Source of the DNA: DASVNK01 sp036383895
Lineage (GTDB): Bacteria; Verrucomicrobiota; Verrucomicrobiia; Limisphaerales; SXQI01
NCBI GenBank assembly: GCA_036383895.1
Contig: DASVNK010000079.1
Span: 8,854-72,853, forward strand
DNA length: 64,000 nucleotides
Reading direction: 5' to 3'
Part shown: positions 1 to 9,579 of the stretch, piece after piece
How positions within the stretch are numbered: position 1 is the first letter of the stretch
Layout: every line of letters starts with the position of its first letter
The notes under the pieces: model-generated
What the model saw: only the letters and a program-made list of their open reading frames with translations
Databases searched by the model: none
What the model was told of the DNA's origin: nothing
Program-made: the position numbers and the translations under genes

Positions 1-1093
1 TCTCGTCGGCGAGTTCGACACTGAATTCGGCATCCGAACCGATTTTGATTTCAGTTTTCCAGAAGCCGTTCTCCAGCGGATGCAAATCAACGGCGGGACC
101 TTCCTTGAAGCGCAACTTTGCTTTGGAAAGTTTTGTCGTGGGCGTGATTTGGATGGAGGCGACACTACCGCGGAGAACTGTGATTTCCGGTGAGTCTTGC
201 TTTGCTTTCGGCAGCCGCGTGTAACTGGGCGGTTCCAATTCGACGTTCCATTCCTTCACGTCCGCCGGGACGTATGGCTGGATGCTGTATTCGCTGGAAA
301 CGGCATCGCTGCCGGTGACGCGATATTTGAGCCCGTTACGGACGTCCTTGAGCGGATAGGTGTATTCGCCCTGCTCGTTGCGAGAGAGTGAAGCGACCTG
401 CCATTGTTGATTGCCATCAGCCTGCCACTGAAACTTTGCATTCCTCGGGATGCGTCCAGAAAAAACGCTTTTCACTTCCACGTCGCGGCCGATTGGAATT
501 TCCACGTCGCCAGGCAAAACTTTGACCTGGGTGTAGCTGAGATTCTTCCACGGCATGAGCGCGCGTTGTAAGGCGGTCATTCCGCCGGAAGCCATTACGG
601 TGAAAACGACCGCGCCGAAAACCAGGGCGGCAACGACCAACGCAGGACGAAGCATTCGTTCCCAGTAAGGTAACTGGACTGTTTTGAGTTGCTCCGCGGC
701 GTGTGTTTCCAAAGCAGCGGCGAGTTCGGCTTCATATTTTTGATCCGGATTGCGTTCGCCGGAGAGATACTCGGCCGCCGTAGAAACTTCGCAGCCTAGT
801 TCTGGCTTGAGTGCTTCTGCTTCGAGCGCGGCTTCCTTGAGGCTGGCGCGTTGCTTGAGCGTTTTGACGAGCTTGAACACGCCGCCGCCCACGAGAATGC
901 AGGTGGCAATGAGTCCGCCGATGCGCACGCTCGGCACGAGCATGAGGAAATAATCGAGCAGAGCGAAAAACAGAATCAGCACCAGTGCGACCGCGGCGGT
1001 GCTGAACGTCAGCGCCATGACAGTCGCGCTGCGCTTGGCGCGGGTTGCCTCCTGTAATTTGCGTTTCGCGAAACTGTCTCCACCGTTTTGCAT
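1..1093 (-). CDS. DUF4175-like large membrane protein, 3' part cut by window edge
   Basis: Reading from the ATG at 1093 towards position 1 gives 364 residues with no stop, so the gene runs off the left edge. The N-terminus has two adjacent membrane segments (about residues 27-49 and 57-75) and a third near 150-170. An extracytoplasmic beta-rich region follows, with proline-rich strands of the kind seen in DUF4175-type proteins. It starts 13 bases after the stop of the VWA protein gene, so it is the last visible gene of the moxR-DUF58-VWA operon. Families in this position are usually over 700 residues. By analogy with other MoxR/VWA clusters it probably helps envelope assembly or chaperone work. 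Family assignment is moderate; partial gene status is certain. Confidence 0.75.
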   Translation of the reverse strand, partial: MQNGGDSFAKRKLQEATRAKRSATVMALTFSTAAVALVLILFFALLDYFLMLVPSVRIGGLIATCILVGGGVFKLVKTLKQRASLKEAALEAEALKPELGCEVSTAAEYLSGERNPDQKYEAELAAALETHAAEQLKTVQLPYWERMLRPALVVAALVFGAVVFTVMASGGMTALQRALMPWKNLSYTQVKVLPGDVEIPIGRDVEVKSVFSGRIPRNAKFQWQADGNQQWQVASLSRNEQGEYTYPLKDVRNGLKYRVTGSDAVSSEYSIQPYVPADVKEWNVELEPPSYTRLPKAKQDSPEITVLRGSVASIQITPTTKLSKAKLRFKEGPAVDLHPLENGFWKTEIKIGSDAEFSVELADE

Positions 1094-1106
1094 AATCTCC
1101 CTTTCG

Positions 1107-3212
1107 TTAAGCGAACAATCGATTGGCTAAAATTGGTTCCAACAAGAGCACGACAAGCGCGCATATTAATAAGGCGCGCCAAAGTTCTTTCCCGCGCGAA
1201 TCGTCGCCGAAGAGGCCGGCGGCGAGAATCTGCGGTTCGGGTTCGGCGGAGCGAACAATTTGTTGTTCCAGTTCCGCGGGTGGCAATGTGGACAAATCGG
1301 ATTCAGCAGTGGGCAAATTCGCCGCGATGCGGCGCAGCTCGCGTCCGCTGTTATCCTTTAGGATGTAAATTCCGGGCGTTTCGAGAAGGAGGTCCTGCAC
1401 CACACTGTCGTCGTCGGTGTTGAAGGTGATTTCCTCGCCGCCGACGCGCTGGAGCTTCAAGGTTTGCTGTTTTAATTCGGCGGCGTTGTTTACATCCAAG
1501 GCCAATTCGGCGCCGCTGACGAAGTTCGGTACGACTTCGCGCTCGTGCGCCTGATCGCGACGTGTGACAAACCGAACGGTCGCGTGCACCCATGGGACAA
1601 ATGTTTTAAGCTTCTGCCAATCGGTCCAGACGGTGTCCGCGGAAGTATTCACCAGCACGACGCGACCTTCACCGAATTGACGCGTGAGGATCATGGGAGC
1701 GCCATCTTCGAATTGAGCGACTACGCTGCTGCCTGCAGTCGGAGCGAGAGCGAATCGTTGTGTAAATTCGGGCAGCGAGAGATTGCCGCTGTTCGGTTCT
1801 TTGAACACGGCAAACATCGGGGTCGCTTTGTCGAAGTCTGCGAGATGCCAGCCGCCCTCTGCGTCGGCGGTCGATTCTAGTTTTCCGATTTGGGCGGGCA
1901 AAATCTCGCCGAGGCGTGCCATCTGAATTGCGCTCGTGGCTGGACCAAGAAAGAGAACAAGACCGCCGCCAGATCCTACAAAGGCCTGCAACGCCTGGAC
2001 TGTTTCGGTCGGCAACGTTTTCAATCCTGGAAGCACGACATACTCGACCGGCGCTTGTCCCGGAACGGACTTCAATTTTGCCGGCACTTCATTGACGGAA
2101 GATTTGGTGTAACTAAAACGTGATGGACTGGGCTTGCCCTCTTCACGCACCGGATTGAGAGCCGTGGCTACGAAGTAACTTTCTTGCGCGAAGATTTGCG
2201 GAACGTTCCGCGGCTCCACGACTAGGCCGTGAACCGCGCGCGGCACATAGATGGTCGAATACGCGACGTCGTCTGCTTTTAATGAGTCTTTCGCATCAAG
2301 CGCGAATTCGGCGGAGTGCCAGCCCGGTGCGAGCGCGGGCAAGGCGATTGGGATGTTTGTAACCACACCAGGCGGAAGCGTTAGCGTTCCGGTGAAAACC
2401 TCTTTGGCGTCAATAGTCACGCGGTAGGAAGCGCGAGTTTCCTCATCGGAGAAACTCGTCAACGTCGCGCTCGGGCTGTTCTCATCTGTGGTTTCGACCT
2501 GAAATGATGTGACTGCGACGTTCGGGATGAAACGTTCGCCGAGATCGATCATGCGGACAGCAACTTCGCGGGGGACGGGAGTGCTGGCGATGTTTTCTGA
2601 ACCGCTGCGCTGCAAATCGCTGATGACGCAGATTTCAGTTTTGTAAGCCGGATTCGCGGTCGCAAGGACTTTGGTGACTTGCCGCAAACCTTCATCGAGG
2701 CGCGCGGCTCCCAAGCTTGGTTTTATTTCTGCTAGTTTCGTGAGGACCACCGATGCTGGCGCAAATTCCGAGACTAAGTCGGCGCGCGTCGAACAGGTCA
2801 CGAGTGCAGCGCGATCGTTCATCTTCAGCGCACTGAGTTCTTTGCGCGCCGCTTCCAATGCGCGCGTCCATTGCGTTCCTGCGGGCGCGACCGCCTGCAT
2901 TGATGCAGATGTATCGAGCAGCACGATGAGCTGACGACGCTCGCCTTCATTGGCGGCCGGCACCACTCCTGGTAAAAATGGACGGGCAAACGCGAGGACG
3001 ATCAAGGCGAACAATAGAACGCGAGTGGCTAGCAGCAGCAAATTGCGCAGCTTACGTTTTCGCATCGATTGTTCGTCGTGCTTCAGGAAAAACTGCACGG
3101 AGCTGAAGCGCATCCGCTGGCTCTTTCGCTTGAGCAGTAGATGAATCAAAATCGGCGCGGTGATCGCAGCGAGGCCGCCGAGCAATGCCAAATTGATAAA
3201 GGTTGGAAGCAT
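1107..3212 (-). CDS. BatA-type protein with VWA domain, membrane bound
   Basis: The 701-residue protein starts with a BatA-like N-terminus: a membrane segment at about 7-27 followed by a basic stretch, and a second segment at about 57-78. A von Willebrand factor A domain follows, with the MIDAS sequence DTSAS from D100. The middle (about 230-560) looks like Ig-like strands plus a glutamine-amidotransferase-like region, and the C-terminus has a last membrane helix (about 680-698). Only one base separates it from the DUF58 gene upstream, so the two are translationally coupled. In this family the VWA domain is thought to work with a MoxR ATPase as a metal-dependent chaperone or for envelope complexes; substrates are not known here. 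Confidence 0.85.
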   Translation of the reverse strand: MLPTFINLALLGGLAAITAPILIHLLLKRKSQRMRFSSVQFFLKHDEQSMRKRKLRNLLLLATRVLLFALIVLAFARPFLPGVVPAANEGERRQLIVLLDTSASMQAVAPAGTQWTRALEAARKELSALKMNDRAALVTCSTRADLVSEFAPASVVLTKLAEIKPSLGAARLDEGLRQVTKVLATANPAYKTEICVISDLQRSGSENIASTPVPREVAVRMIDLGERFIPNVAVTSFQVETTDENSPSATLTSFSDEETRASYRVTIDAKEVFTGTLTLPPGVVTNIPIALPALAPGWHSAEFALDAKDSLKADDVAYSTIYVPRAVHGLVVEPRNVPQIFAQESYFVATALNPVREEGKPSPSRFSYTKSSVNEVPAKLKSVPGQAPVEYVVLPGLKTLPTETVQALQAFVGSGGGLVLFLGPATSAIQMARLGEILPAQIGKLESTADAEGGWHLADFDKATPMFAVFKEPNSGNLSLPEFTQRFALAPTAGSSVVAQFEDGAPMILTRQFGEGRVVLVNTSADTVWTDWQKLKTFVPWVHATVRFVTRRDQAHEREVVPNFVSGAELALDVNNAAELKQQTLKLQRVGGEEITFNTDDDSVVQDLLLETPGIYILKDNSGRELRRIAANLPTAESDLSTLPPAELEQQIVRSAEPEPQILAAGLFGDDSRGKELWRALLICALVVLLLEPILANRLFA

Positions 3213-3213
3213 G

Positions 3214-4101
3214 TTACAAGGCGGCTCGTTTCTCCAGGTAACGCATCAGCGCGACATCCAGCGGCGCATCGGTGCGCAGCAATTGACATTCCATTTCGAG
3301 CTTCGTGCATTCGTCCGCGACGCGGCTGCAGAAATCGTTCACGCGCTTCTTGTATTCGGTGCGAAAACGTTCAGCCTCAACCTGGATTTCCTCGCCGGTC
3401 TCAGCGTCCTCCATGGTGAAATCGCCTTCGAACGGCAGATCCAATTCCTCCGGGGTGAGCAGATGAAAGACGAGCACTTCCTGGTTTTGCGCATGCAACT
3501 GACGCAACAATTCGAAACAGCTTTCGCCGCCGCCGAGAAAATCCGAAATGACGACTGCCATCCCACGATGGGTGAGCGTCTGCGTCATGCGAATCAAGTT
3601 TTTGTCGACGGTGGTTTTTCCGACGGCCTTCAGGTCCGTTAAAACGTGAAAGATTTCGTCGGCGTGATGACGCGTGCTGGAAGCGGGCGCGGACTGTTTT
3701 GATTGCGGGCCGTACACGATGAGTCCGGGAGCGTCGTGTTGACGAACCATCAGAAATGCCAGAACTGCGGTGAGGGTGCGGGCGTAGTTGAATTTGTTGG
3801 TCGCGGCGGGGCCGAACTCCATGGAGGCGCTGGTATCGAGGAAAATGTGACAGCGAAGGTTCGTGTCGTCTTCGAACTGCTTGACGTAATATTCGTCGGT
3901 TCGGCCCCAGACTTTCCAATCGACGTAACGAAGGTTGTCTCCGTTCACGTAGGGTCGATAGGAGGAGAACTCGGTGCTGTAGCCGAGAAACGGACTGCGA
4001 TGGAGGCCATCGAAGAATCCTTCCACCACCGCTTTTGCGACGAGGGAAAGGTCGTCCACTGCGGCGAGCACCGAAGCATCAATGGCGAAGCTCGAAGGCA
4101 T
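3214..4101 (-). CDS. DUF58 domain-containing protein
   Basis: This is a 295-residue soluble protein with the DUF58 signature around YVDWKVWGRTDE (residues 59-70) followed by a VWA-like fold whose metal site reads D89-T-S91-A-S93. DUF58 proteins almost always follow a MoxR ATPase, as here, and are thought to be partners or targets of it. It lies 15 bases after moxR and 1 base before the VWA protein. Length and motifs are normal for the family. Its exact role is unknown. Confidence 0.9.
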   Translation of the reverse strand: MPSSFAIDASVLAAVDDLSLVAKAVVEGFFDGLHRSPFLGYSTEFSSYRPYVNGDNLRYVDWKVWGRTDEYYVKQFEDDTNLRCHIFLDTSASMEFGPAATNKFNYARTLTAVLAFLMVRQHDAPGLIVYGPQSKQSAPASSTRHHADEIFHVLTDLKAVGKTTVDKNLIRMTQTLTHRGMAVVISDFLGGGESCFELLRQLHAQNQEVLVFHLLTPEELDLPFEGDFTMEDAETGEEIQVEAERFRTEYKKRVNDFCSRVADECTKLEMECQLLRTDAPLDVALMRYLEKRAAL

Positions 4102-4116
4102 GCGTTCCTCGGCTGG

Positions 4117-5151
4117 TTAACGGCGAGAAACAGTTACGCCGGGAACTGGTTCGGCAAGCAGTTTGTCGATCACTTCGTTGATGGTGATCTTCTGGGCGCG
4201 CGCGTTGAAGTTCGTCAACACGCGATGACGTAAGACCTGCCGCGCCACAGATTTCACTCCTTCATAATCCGCGCACAATTTCCCAAGCACTGCTGCACGA
4301 GCCTTTGCTCCGAGAATCAAATATTGCGAAGCGCGCGGGCTTGCCCCCCAGCGGACATATTCTTTCACGTAGGACGGCGCGTTCGGATCTTCGGGACGCG
4401 TATGAGAAACGAGCCGCACTGCGTAACGTACAACCTCATCGGAGACCGGCATCGCGCGCACCAGCTTCTGGATCTCGATGATCTCCTCCGCATTCAGAAC
4501 GGGTTGAATGTCCGGTTTTTCCGTGCCCGTTGTGTTTCGAACAAGCATCTCTTCCTCGGCGTTCGTTGGGTAACCGGCATGGATGCTGAACATGAAACGA
4601 TCCGCCTGCGCTTCGGGCAGCACGTAGGTGCCTTCCATTTCGATCGGATTCTGCGTGGCAAAAACGTGAAAAGGCGCTGGAAGCTTGTGCGTTTTGGAGC
4701 CGATGCTCACCTCATATTCCTGCATCGTTTGCAACATCGCCGCCTGGGTCTTCGGCGGCGTCCGGTTAATTTCATCGGCGAGCACCAGGTTCGCGAAAAT
4801 CGGCCCTGGCAAAAATTCCAGGCGCCGTTCGCCGGTGACTGGATCCGCTTGCAAAATCTCGGTGCCGGTAATATCTGATGGCATCAGGTCCGGAGTGAAT
4901 TGCACGCGACTGAACGAAAGGTCGAGCGCCCGTCCGAGCGAACGGACCAGCAGCGTCTTCGCCAGCCCCGGCACGCCCACAATTAATCCGTGCCCACCGC
5001 AGAATATTGTCAGCAGCACGTTATCGATCACTTCGCGCTGACCCACGATCACCTTAGAAAGCTGCTCAACCAGCGCCTTCCGCTTCGCGGCGAGTTTCGC
5101 GATCGCCTCCACGTTTACCGAACCTTCCGCACCGCTGTTTCTCGTCTCCAT
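4117..5151 (-). CDS. MoxR-family AAA+ ATPase
   Basis: The 344-residue protein has the AAA_3 core: Walker A GVPGLAKT at about residues 59-66 and Walker B LVLADEINR at about 122-130, followed by a sensor region and the C-terminal lid. MoxR ATPases act as chaperones that mature or insert cofactors into partner complexes, usually with VWA and DUF58 proteins. Those partners follow directly downstream in the same operon. The ATG start gives a typical N-terminus before the helix that precedes Walker A. The CotH gene lies 45 bases upstream on the same strand and may be co-transcribed. Confidence 0.93.
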   Translation of the reverse strand: METRNSGAEGSVNVEAIAKLAAKRKALVEQLSKVIVGQREVIDNVLLTIFCGGHGLIVGVPGLAKTLLVRSLGRALDLSFSRVQFTPDLMPSDITGTEILQADPVTGERRLEFLPGPIFANLVLADEINRTPPKTQAAMLQTMQEYEVSIGSKTHKLPAPFHVFATQNPIEMEGTYVLPEAQADRFMFSIHAGYPTNAEEEMLVRNTTGTEKPDIQPVLNAEEIIEIQKLVRAMPVSDEVVRYAVRLVSHTRPEDPNAPSYVKEYVRWGASPRASQYLILGAKARAAVLGKLCADYEGVKSVARQVLRHRVLTNFNARAQKITINEVIDKLLAEPVPGVTVSRR

Positions 5152-5196
5152 AATCGTTTCGTCTCCTGCTATAACTCCTGATACGACCGATTTGTT

Positions 5197-6852
5197 TCAT
5201 TTGTTCGAAAGTTGAACGATTTTCATCGAAGAAACATCGAACCACACCTCTCCGAAAGCCGGCCGTAACTCCGCGACAACCTCCACATCGGCCACTGCTT
5301 CCTCGACGGCGAAGTCGTAAGTGATCTTGCGCCATTTGTCGTCCGCCGAGACTGGCTGCACATCCCGCGCGCCAGAAATCCGCAGGACCACACCCGCGCC
5401 GGTTTCGCCGACTCCCTTGGTTCGCACGAGTCCTTCCAATTTATATTGGCCTGTCGGCAACATTACACGCGTGCGCCACGAAGCGGATGAACTCGCGCCA
5501 TCGCCACCGATGTGCAGATACTTCCTGCCATCCGGCGCTTCCACAGGGCTGTAGCGCGACGAACTCACGGCATTGCGCGGCTTCCAATCGGTAATGTTCG
5601 CGAATCCCTGGCTGTTGAACTGCAGTTCGGCCGGTGGCGTGCTGAATTGGCGCTCCAGATCCTCTGCGCGAAAATCGATCATCTGGCAGAACTGGTTCAC
5701 TGCGCTTTTGTGCCGGCTCTTTCGGTTCGCAGGGAGAGCTTGTTGAATGCGCATCTCTAACTCACGCGCACGCTGCTTCAACTGCTCCGGGTTGAAGACG
5801 TTCGTCCGGAGTTGGCCCAGCTTGGTCCGATACATCATCCGCCCCTCCTTGGTCCCGAGCACCGCGCGCGCGACCATGCCGTTCATGTGTGGATTGATCG
5901 CCGTGTCCGGCATGCCGCGCCCTTGTCCAAAAAGCTGGTCCATCCCATGGGGCATGAAAACCATCTTCTTTGAATCCGGATCGCCGTAGATGCGGTAGTT
6001 GTTTCGGTTCAGCGCGTAGCCATCCCAATGGCAGAGCAGCACATCGAGTGCGGTCATGGTGACGAACCGCTCCACATCCAATACCGCCGCTAAATCTTCA
6101 AACTTGTTGTTCTGCCGCGCCTCGGAAGTCACCGCGATCAGTTTGCGCAAATCGGACTGATCCACTTTCGGGTTGTCGGCATCGTTTAGCGAAAGGTTCC
6201 CCGTGATGTCCTGGCAGAATCCGCCGTCGTAAAGATTGCCCTTCGGATTTTTAAAATGCTGCGCGAGGAACTGCTTGTTGTAGCCTTCCGCCAAAACATA
6301 AAGGCCGAGATTGCGTCCGTTCAAAGTGACGACTGCATAGTCGGTGCGAGGGACCGGAACGCCTGCTTTGCGATAGGTTTCGCGGCCGATTTTCTCTGCC
6401 AGATAGCTCGGATCCTGCACCGAATTGTTCAGCGAAAATTTTTCCAAGCCGTGGAAGGTCTGCCCCTTCACATGCTTGTCGAAGTTCAAAGTTAAACCGG
6501 GTCGATCATCGACAGGACGAAAACTGCCGGCGGCACCCTTTAAATGGATCGCAACATCTTTGTAAGTCCGGATCCCATCGCTGACCGTCGCTTTCGCTTC
6601 CGGTCTGTTGCCGCCGTTGTTGCCGCCCCAGCCGGTGCCGCGGAGTGCTCGCATCCCGTTTTCGGGGATCGCGATGCTGATCTGGACGATGTTCGTGCTG
6701 TCGAAGAGATCGGATTCCTGTGCCGCTTTCGCTTTGTCGGCCGCAGCTGCGAATTGAGGAGCCCCCCAAACGAGCGCGCAAAGCAGGAGGAGTGGTGAAA
6801 ACCGCAAAGAGGCAAAATGCCGAAATAGGTGCCGCATGGTTATTGAATTCAT
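5197..6852 (-). CDS. Secreted CotH kinase family protein
   Basis: The protein (551 residues from the ATG at 6852; another ATG at 6837 also leaves a complete signal peptide) starts with a basic segment and a hydrophobic stretch ending in AAAAD, a signal peptide. The CotH core is clear: GLYVLAEGYNKQF, then HWDGYALNRNNYRIYGDP, and the acidic metal-site motif HGMDQLF. The C-terminal 150 residues form a beta-rich, carbohydrate-binding-like region. CotH proteins are atypical secreted protein kinases; the Bacillus member phosphorylates spore coat proteins. In Verrucomicrobia and Planctomycetes they are abundant and their substrates unknown. The position upstream of moxR suggests, but does not prove, a shared transcript. 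Confidence 0.85.
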   Translation of the reverse strand: MNSITMRHLFRHFASLRFSPLLLLCALVWGAPQFAAAADKAKAAQESDLFDSTNIVQISIAIPENGMRALRGTGWGGNNGGNRPEAKATVSDGIRTYKDVAIHLKGAAGSFRPVDDRPGLTLNFDKHVKGQTFHGLEKFSLNNSVQDPSYLAEKIGRETYRKAGVPVPRTDYAVVTLNGRNLGLYVLAEGYNKQFLAQHFKNPKGNLYDGGFCQDITGNLSLNDADNPKVDQSDLRKLIAVTSEARQNNKFEDLAAVLDVERFVTMTALDVLLCHWDGYALNRNNYRIYGDPDSKKMVFMPHGMDQLFGQGRGMPDTAINPHMNGMVARAVLGTKEGRMMYRTKLGQLRTNVFNPEQLKQRARELEMRIQQALPANRKSRHKSAVNQFCQMIDFRAEDLERQFSTPPAELQFNSQGFANITDWKPRNAVSSSRYSPVEAPDGRKYLHIGGDGASSSASWRTRVMLPTGQYKLEGLVRTKGVGETGAGVVLRISGARDVQPVSADDKWRKITYDFAVEEAVADVEVVAELRPAFGEVWFDVSSMKIVQLSNK

Positions 6853-7124
6853 TAGACCAGTACCAAGCCTCACTGCTCAAGCCTCATTCCGCAAAATGCG
6901 CTCCGCATCAGCTCATCATCGGAAAATGCTCGCCGCTGTTCCGGCCTATTCTCTTGGTTATACGCCTCTGGCCGTCGTTTGGTCGATAGTTCCAACGACG
7001 ATTTCCGAGCGTCCGTCGGTTCGTGATTAGACCCCGCAGGTGCTGGAAAGTTTCAGCGAGACAGGAATTGCCGGGCCGTCAACGTGTTGCATTTGCATAG
7101 GCGTTGTTTAACAGTAGCGCCCGG
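6853..7124. other. Divergent intergenic region cotH / metG
   Basis: About 270 bases separate the divergent cotH and metG genes. It must contain both promoters. No RNA structure, repeat or convincing operator was seen. Confidence 0.4.
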
Positions 7125-8714
7125 ATGACCAAGAGGTTCTACATCACCACTGCGATCGATTACGTGAATGGGCAGCCCCACCTGGGGCACGCCTACGAAA
7201 AGGTCATCTCGGATGTCATTGCGCGGGTCGAAACGGCGCTCGGACGGCAGCCATTCTTCCTCACTGGCCTGGATGAACATGGCCAAAAGGTGCAGCAAGC
7301 TGCTCAGGCGGAAGGAAAAAGCCCGCAGCAGTACTGCGACGATTTGGCAGGTGATTGGAAGAAGTTCGCCGCGATCCTCAAGCTTTCAAACGACGATTTT
7401 GTTCGCACCTCCGAAGAACGCCACAAAACGGTGGTTCAAGCAATCCTCAACAAGCTTCACGCGGCGGGGCACTTTTATAAGGCGGAATACAAGGGGTTCT
7501 ATTCCACGCGGCAGGAGACGTTCTTGACGGAGAAAGATCGGCTTCCGGATGGGAAGTTTGATGCGATTTACGGGGAAGTGGTTGAGCTGGTGGAGCAGAA
7601 CTACTATTTCAAACTGAAGGAGCATCAGTCGTGGCTCATCGATTACATCGAGAAGAATCCCGACTTTGTTGTTCCATCGTACCGCCGGAACGAGGTGCTT
7701 GGTTTCTTGAAGAACAACGAATTGGAAGATCTTTGCATAACCCGTCCCGCAGCGCGCTTGAATTGGGGTATCCCGATTCCATTCGATCCAGCGTACGTGA
7801 CCTATGTGTGGTTCGACGCGCTGGTGAATTACGTTACAATTCCAGCAGCCTACGGTGATCCTGCAGTTGTTGAGGCGCTCGGCTTGGAGAAGTCGTCGCT
7901 TGCTGCGCAGTCCAGTTTCCAACAGAAGCTTTCCATCTGGCCGGCCGACGTTCATGTCATTGGCAAAGACATCCTCAAGTTTCATTCGGTCTATTGGCCG
8001 ATCATGCTGAAAGCAATGGGACTTCCGTTGCCGAAGCAACTGGTGGTGCACGGTTGGTGGCAGAAGAACGGCGACAAGATCAGCAAATCGACCGGCAATA
8101 TCGTCGATCCGGTAGCGGTGATTAATGAATGGGGCCTCGACGCCTTCCGCTATTACGTAACGCGCGAACTGGATATTGGTCCAGATGGTAATTGGACCGA
8201 CAGCGGGTTTGCTTCGCGTTATGGAGCAGAACTTGCGAACTCACTTGGAAATTTGTTGAACCGTTCGCTTTCGATGCTCGCGCGTTATCGGAACGGCACC
8301 GTGCCCGGCGTCTCGAATGAACTCCAACATGAAGTGACTGAGCTCGTCGCCAAAGCTCGCGCGCATTTCGAGAAGCATGAGATTCAGGATGCGCTCGTTA
8401 CGATCTGGAGTTTGGTTACGCGCGCGAATCAATACGTAGATCAAACCGCGCCGTTCAAGCTGGCAAAAGATCCAGCGCAGGCAGCTCGGTTGGATGAAGT
8501 GCTTTACAATCTTGCCGAGACTTGCCGGGTGATTGCGATTCTGGTTTCGCCGGTGTTGCCGGACAGTTCGGCAAAGATTCTGGAACAATTGAATCTGGGC
8601 AGTTCGCCGCAGACGATTGCGAATCTTGCATGGGGTGGTTTGGCGCCGGGGCATCAAATCGGTCAGCCTGCTCCGCTCTTTCCGCGTAAGGACGCTCCCC
8701 AGAAGGCCGCTTAA
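7125..8714 (+). CDS. metG: Methionyl-tRNA synthetase
   Basis: Class I synthetase of 529 residues that charges tRNA-Met. The HIGH-type motif is PHLGH at 18-22 and the KMSKS motif is KISKS at 318-322. The anticodon-binding helical domain fills the C-terminal part. I chose the ATG at 7125 because MTKRFYITTAIDYVNG is the conserved N-terminus; the open frame extends upstream to a TTG at 7104. There is no C-terminal tRNA-binding (EMAP-like) domain, and the CxxC zinc knuckles of the long bacterial type are not seen, so it is the short zinc-free type. It is the only essential translation gene in the window. Confidence 0.96.
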   Translation: MTKRFYITTAIDYVNGQPHLGHAYEKVISDVIARVETALGRQPFFLTGLDEHGQKVQQAAQAEGKSPQQYCDDLAGDWKKFAAILKLSNDDFVRTSEERHKTVVQAILNKLHAAGHFYKAEYKGFYSTRQETFLTEKDRLPDGKFDAIYGEVVELVEQNYYFKLKEHQSWLIDYIEKNPDFVVPSYRRNEVLGFLKNNELEDLCITRPAARLNWGIPIPFDPAYVTYVWFDALVNYVTIPAAYGDPAVVEALGLEKSSLAAQSSFQQKLSIWPADVHVIGKDILKFHSVYWPIMLKAMGLPLPKQLVVHGWWQKNGDKISKSTGNIVDPVAVINEWGLDAFRYYVTRELDIGPDGNWTDSGFASRYGAELANSLGNLLNRSLSMLARYRNGTVPGVSNELQHEVTELVAKARAHFEKHEIQDALVTIWSLVTRANQYVDQTAPFKLAKDPAQAARLDEVLYNLAETCRVIAILVSPVLPDSSAKILEQLNLGSSPQTIANLAWGGLAPGHQIGQPAPLFPRKDAPQKAA

Positions 8715-8865
8715 TTCCTTCCACTCCGCGCTGCTCCTTGAGAGCACACCCAGCCAACGAACTTTGTTAGCGTTCGCTCAGGGCTATCCCTGCCTGAAAC
8801 TCATACCTCCGTCCCCTATTTACGGGGCGCGCTTGGGCCTACGTTTCTCCAGAAAGAAGAGAGTT

Positions 8866-8949
8866 ATGAGCAGAGATTGGAACGATACAGAATGGTTTAA
8901 CGAGTGGCTCAAGCTCGCACGAAACGAAGGCAATAAGAAGAACGTTTAG
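8866..8949 (+). CDS. Possible 27-residue small protein
   Basis: An ATG at 8866 is preceded by a purine-rich AGAAAGAAGAGAG stretch that could be a ribosome binding site. It opens a frame of 27 codons, rich in charged residues and tryptophan (MSRDWNDTEWFNEWLK is the first part), ending in TAG at 8947-8949. It lies 8 bases before the TPR gene, so it could be a leader or coupling peptide for it. Nothing is recognised by family. Support is only the start context and position. Confidence 0.35.
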   Translation: MSRDWNDTEWFNEWLKLARNEGNKKNV

Positions 8950-8957
8950 GTGATCGC

Positions 8958-9503
8958 ATGAACGCTTTGACACATGCAGAACGGTTTCAGCTTGAGGCTG
9001 CGGAAGGTTGGTTGATGTTGGGCAATCCGATCGAGGCACACGAAGAACTCGAGCGGATTACCGGGGAAGGGTCTTACCATCCAGCAGTCCTTTCCATGAG
9101 GTGGCAGGTTTACGCCGCCGCCAAGTGGTGGGAAGCCGCGTATGTTGTGTCCAAAGCGTTGTGCGAGCTTGCGCCACACTCGCCGGAAGCCTGGATCTGC
9201 CAGGCCAATACTCTGCGAAACTACAAAGGGGTGATCGAGGCCTGGAGCTTGCTCCTCGGAGTCGTGAACAAGTTCCCGAAGGACGCAATCATTCGTTACA
9301 ACCTCTCCTGCTACGCCGCGCAGATGAACCTGCTCGAAGAGTCGTGCGGCTGGTTGGTGCAGGCGTTTGAACTGGAGGAGTCCACCCAGTTGAAGCTGGC
9401 CGCTATCTATGATCCGGACCTGCAACCGCTCTGGGACAAGATCGGCCGCGACAAGCTGTTCGAAGTCACCGGCCAGAAGTTCGAACTGGCCAAGGCGGCT
9501 TAA
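8958..9503 (+). CDS. TPR-repeat protein
   Basis: The 181-residue soluble protein is built of helix-turn-helix units with the TPR pattern (W/L-G/Y-A-A spacing), for example around WLMLGNPIEAHEELERI and WEAAYVVSKALCELAPHSPEAW, four to five units in all. There is no signal peptide or membrane segment. TPR units mediate protein binding; the partner is unknown. It follows the small ORF at 8866 by 8 bases and is followed by a hairpin at 9533-9557, so the transcript probably ends there. Confidence 0.8.
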   Translation: MNALTHAERFQLEAAEGWLMLGNPIEAHEELERITGEGSYHPAVLSMRWQVYAAAKWWEAAYVVSKALCELAPHSPEAWICQANTLRNYKGVIEAWSLLLGVVNKFPKDAIIRYNLSCYAAQMNLLEESCGWLVQAFELEESTQLKLAAIYDPDLQPLWDKIGRDKLFEVTGQKFELAKAA

Positions 9504-9532
9504 GATTTACAAGGAAGGAAAGTGGGGATGCG

Positions 9533-9558
9533 AAGAGGCGGATTCACTCCGCCTCTTT
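9533..9558. terminator. Hairpin between convergent genes, likely terminator
   Basis: A perfect 10-base stem (AAGAGGCGGA / TCCGCCTCTT) with a 5-base TTCAC loop lies between the TPR gene and the convergent transporter gene. Only a short T run follows on the plus strand, so it may be a weak terminator serving one or both directions. Confidence 0.6.
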
Positions 9559-9579
9559 CGTTGTACCCGCTATCGCCGA

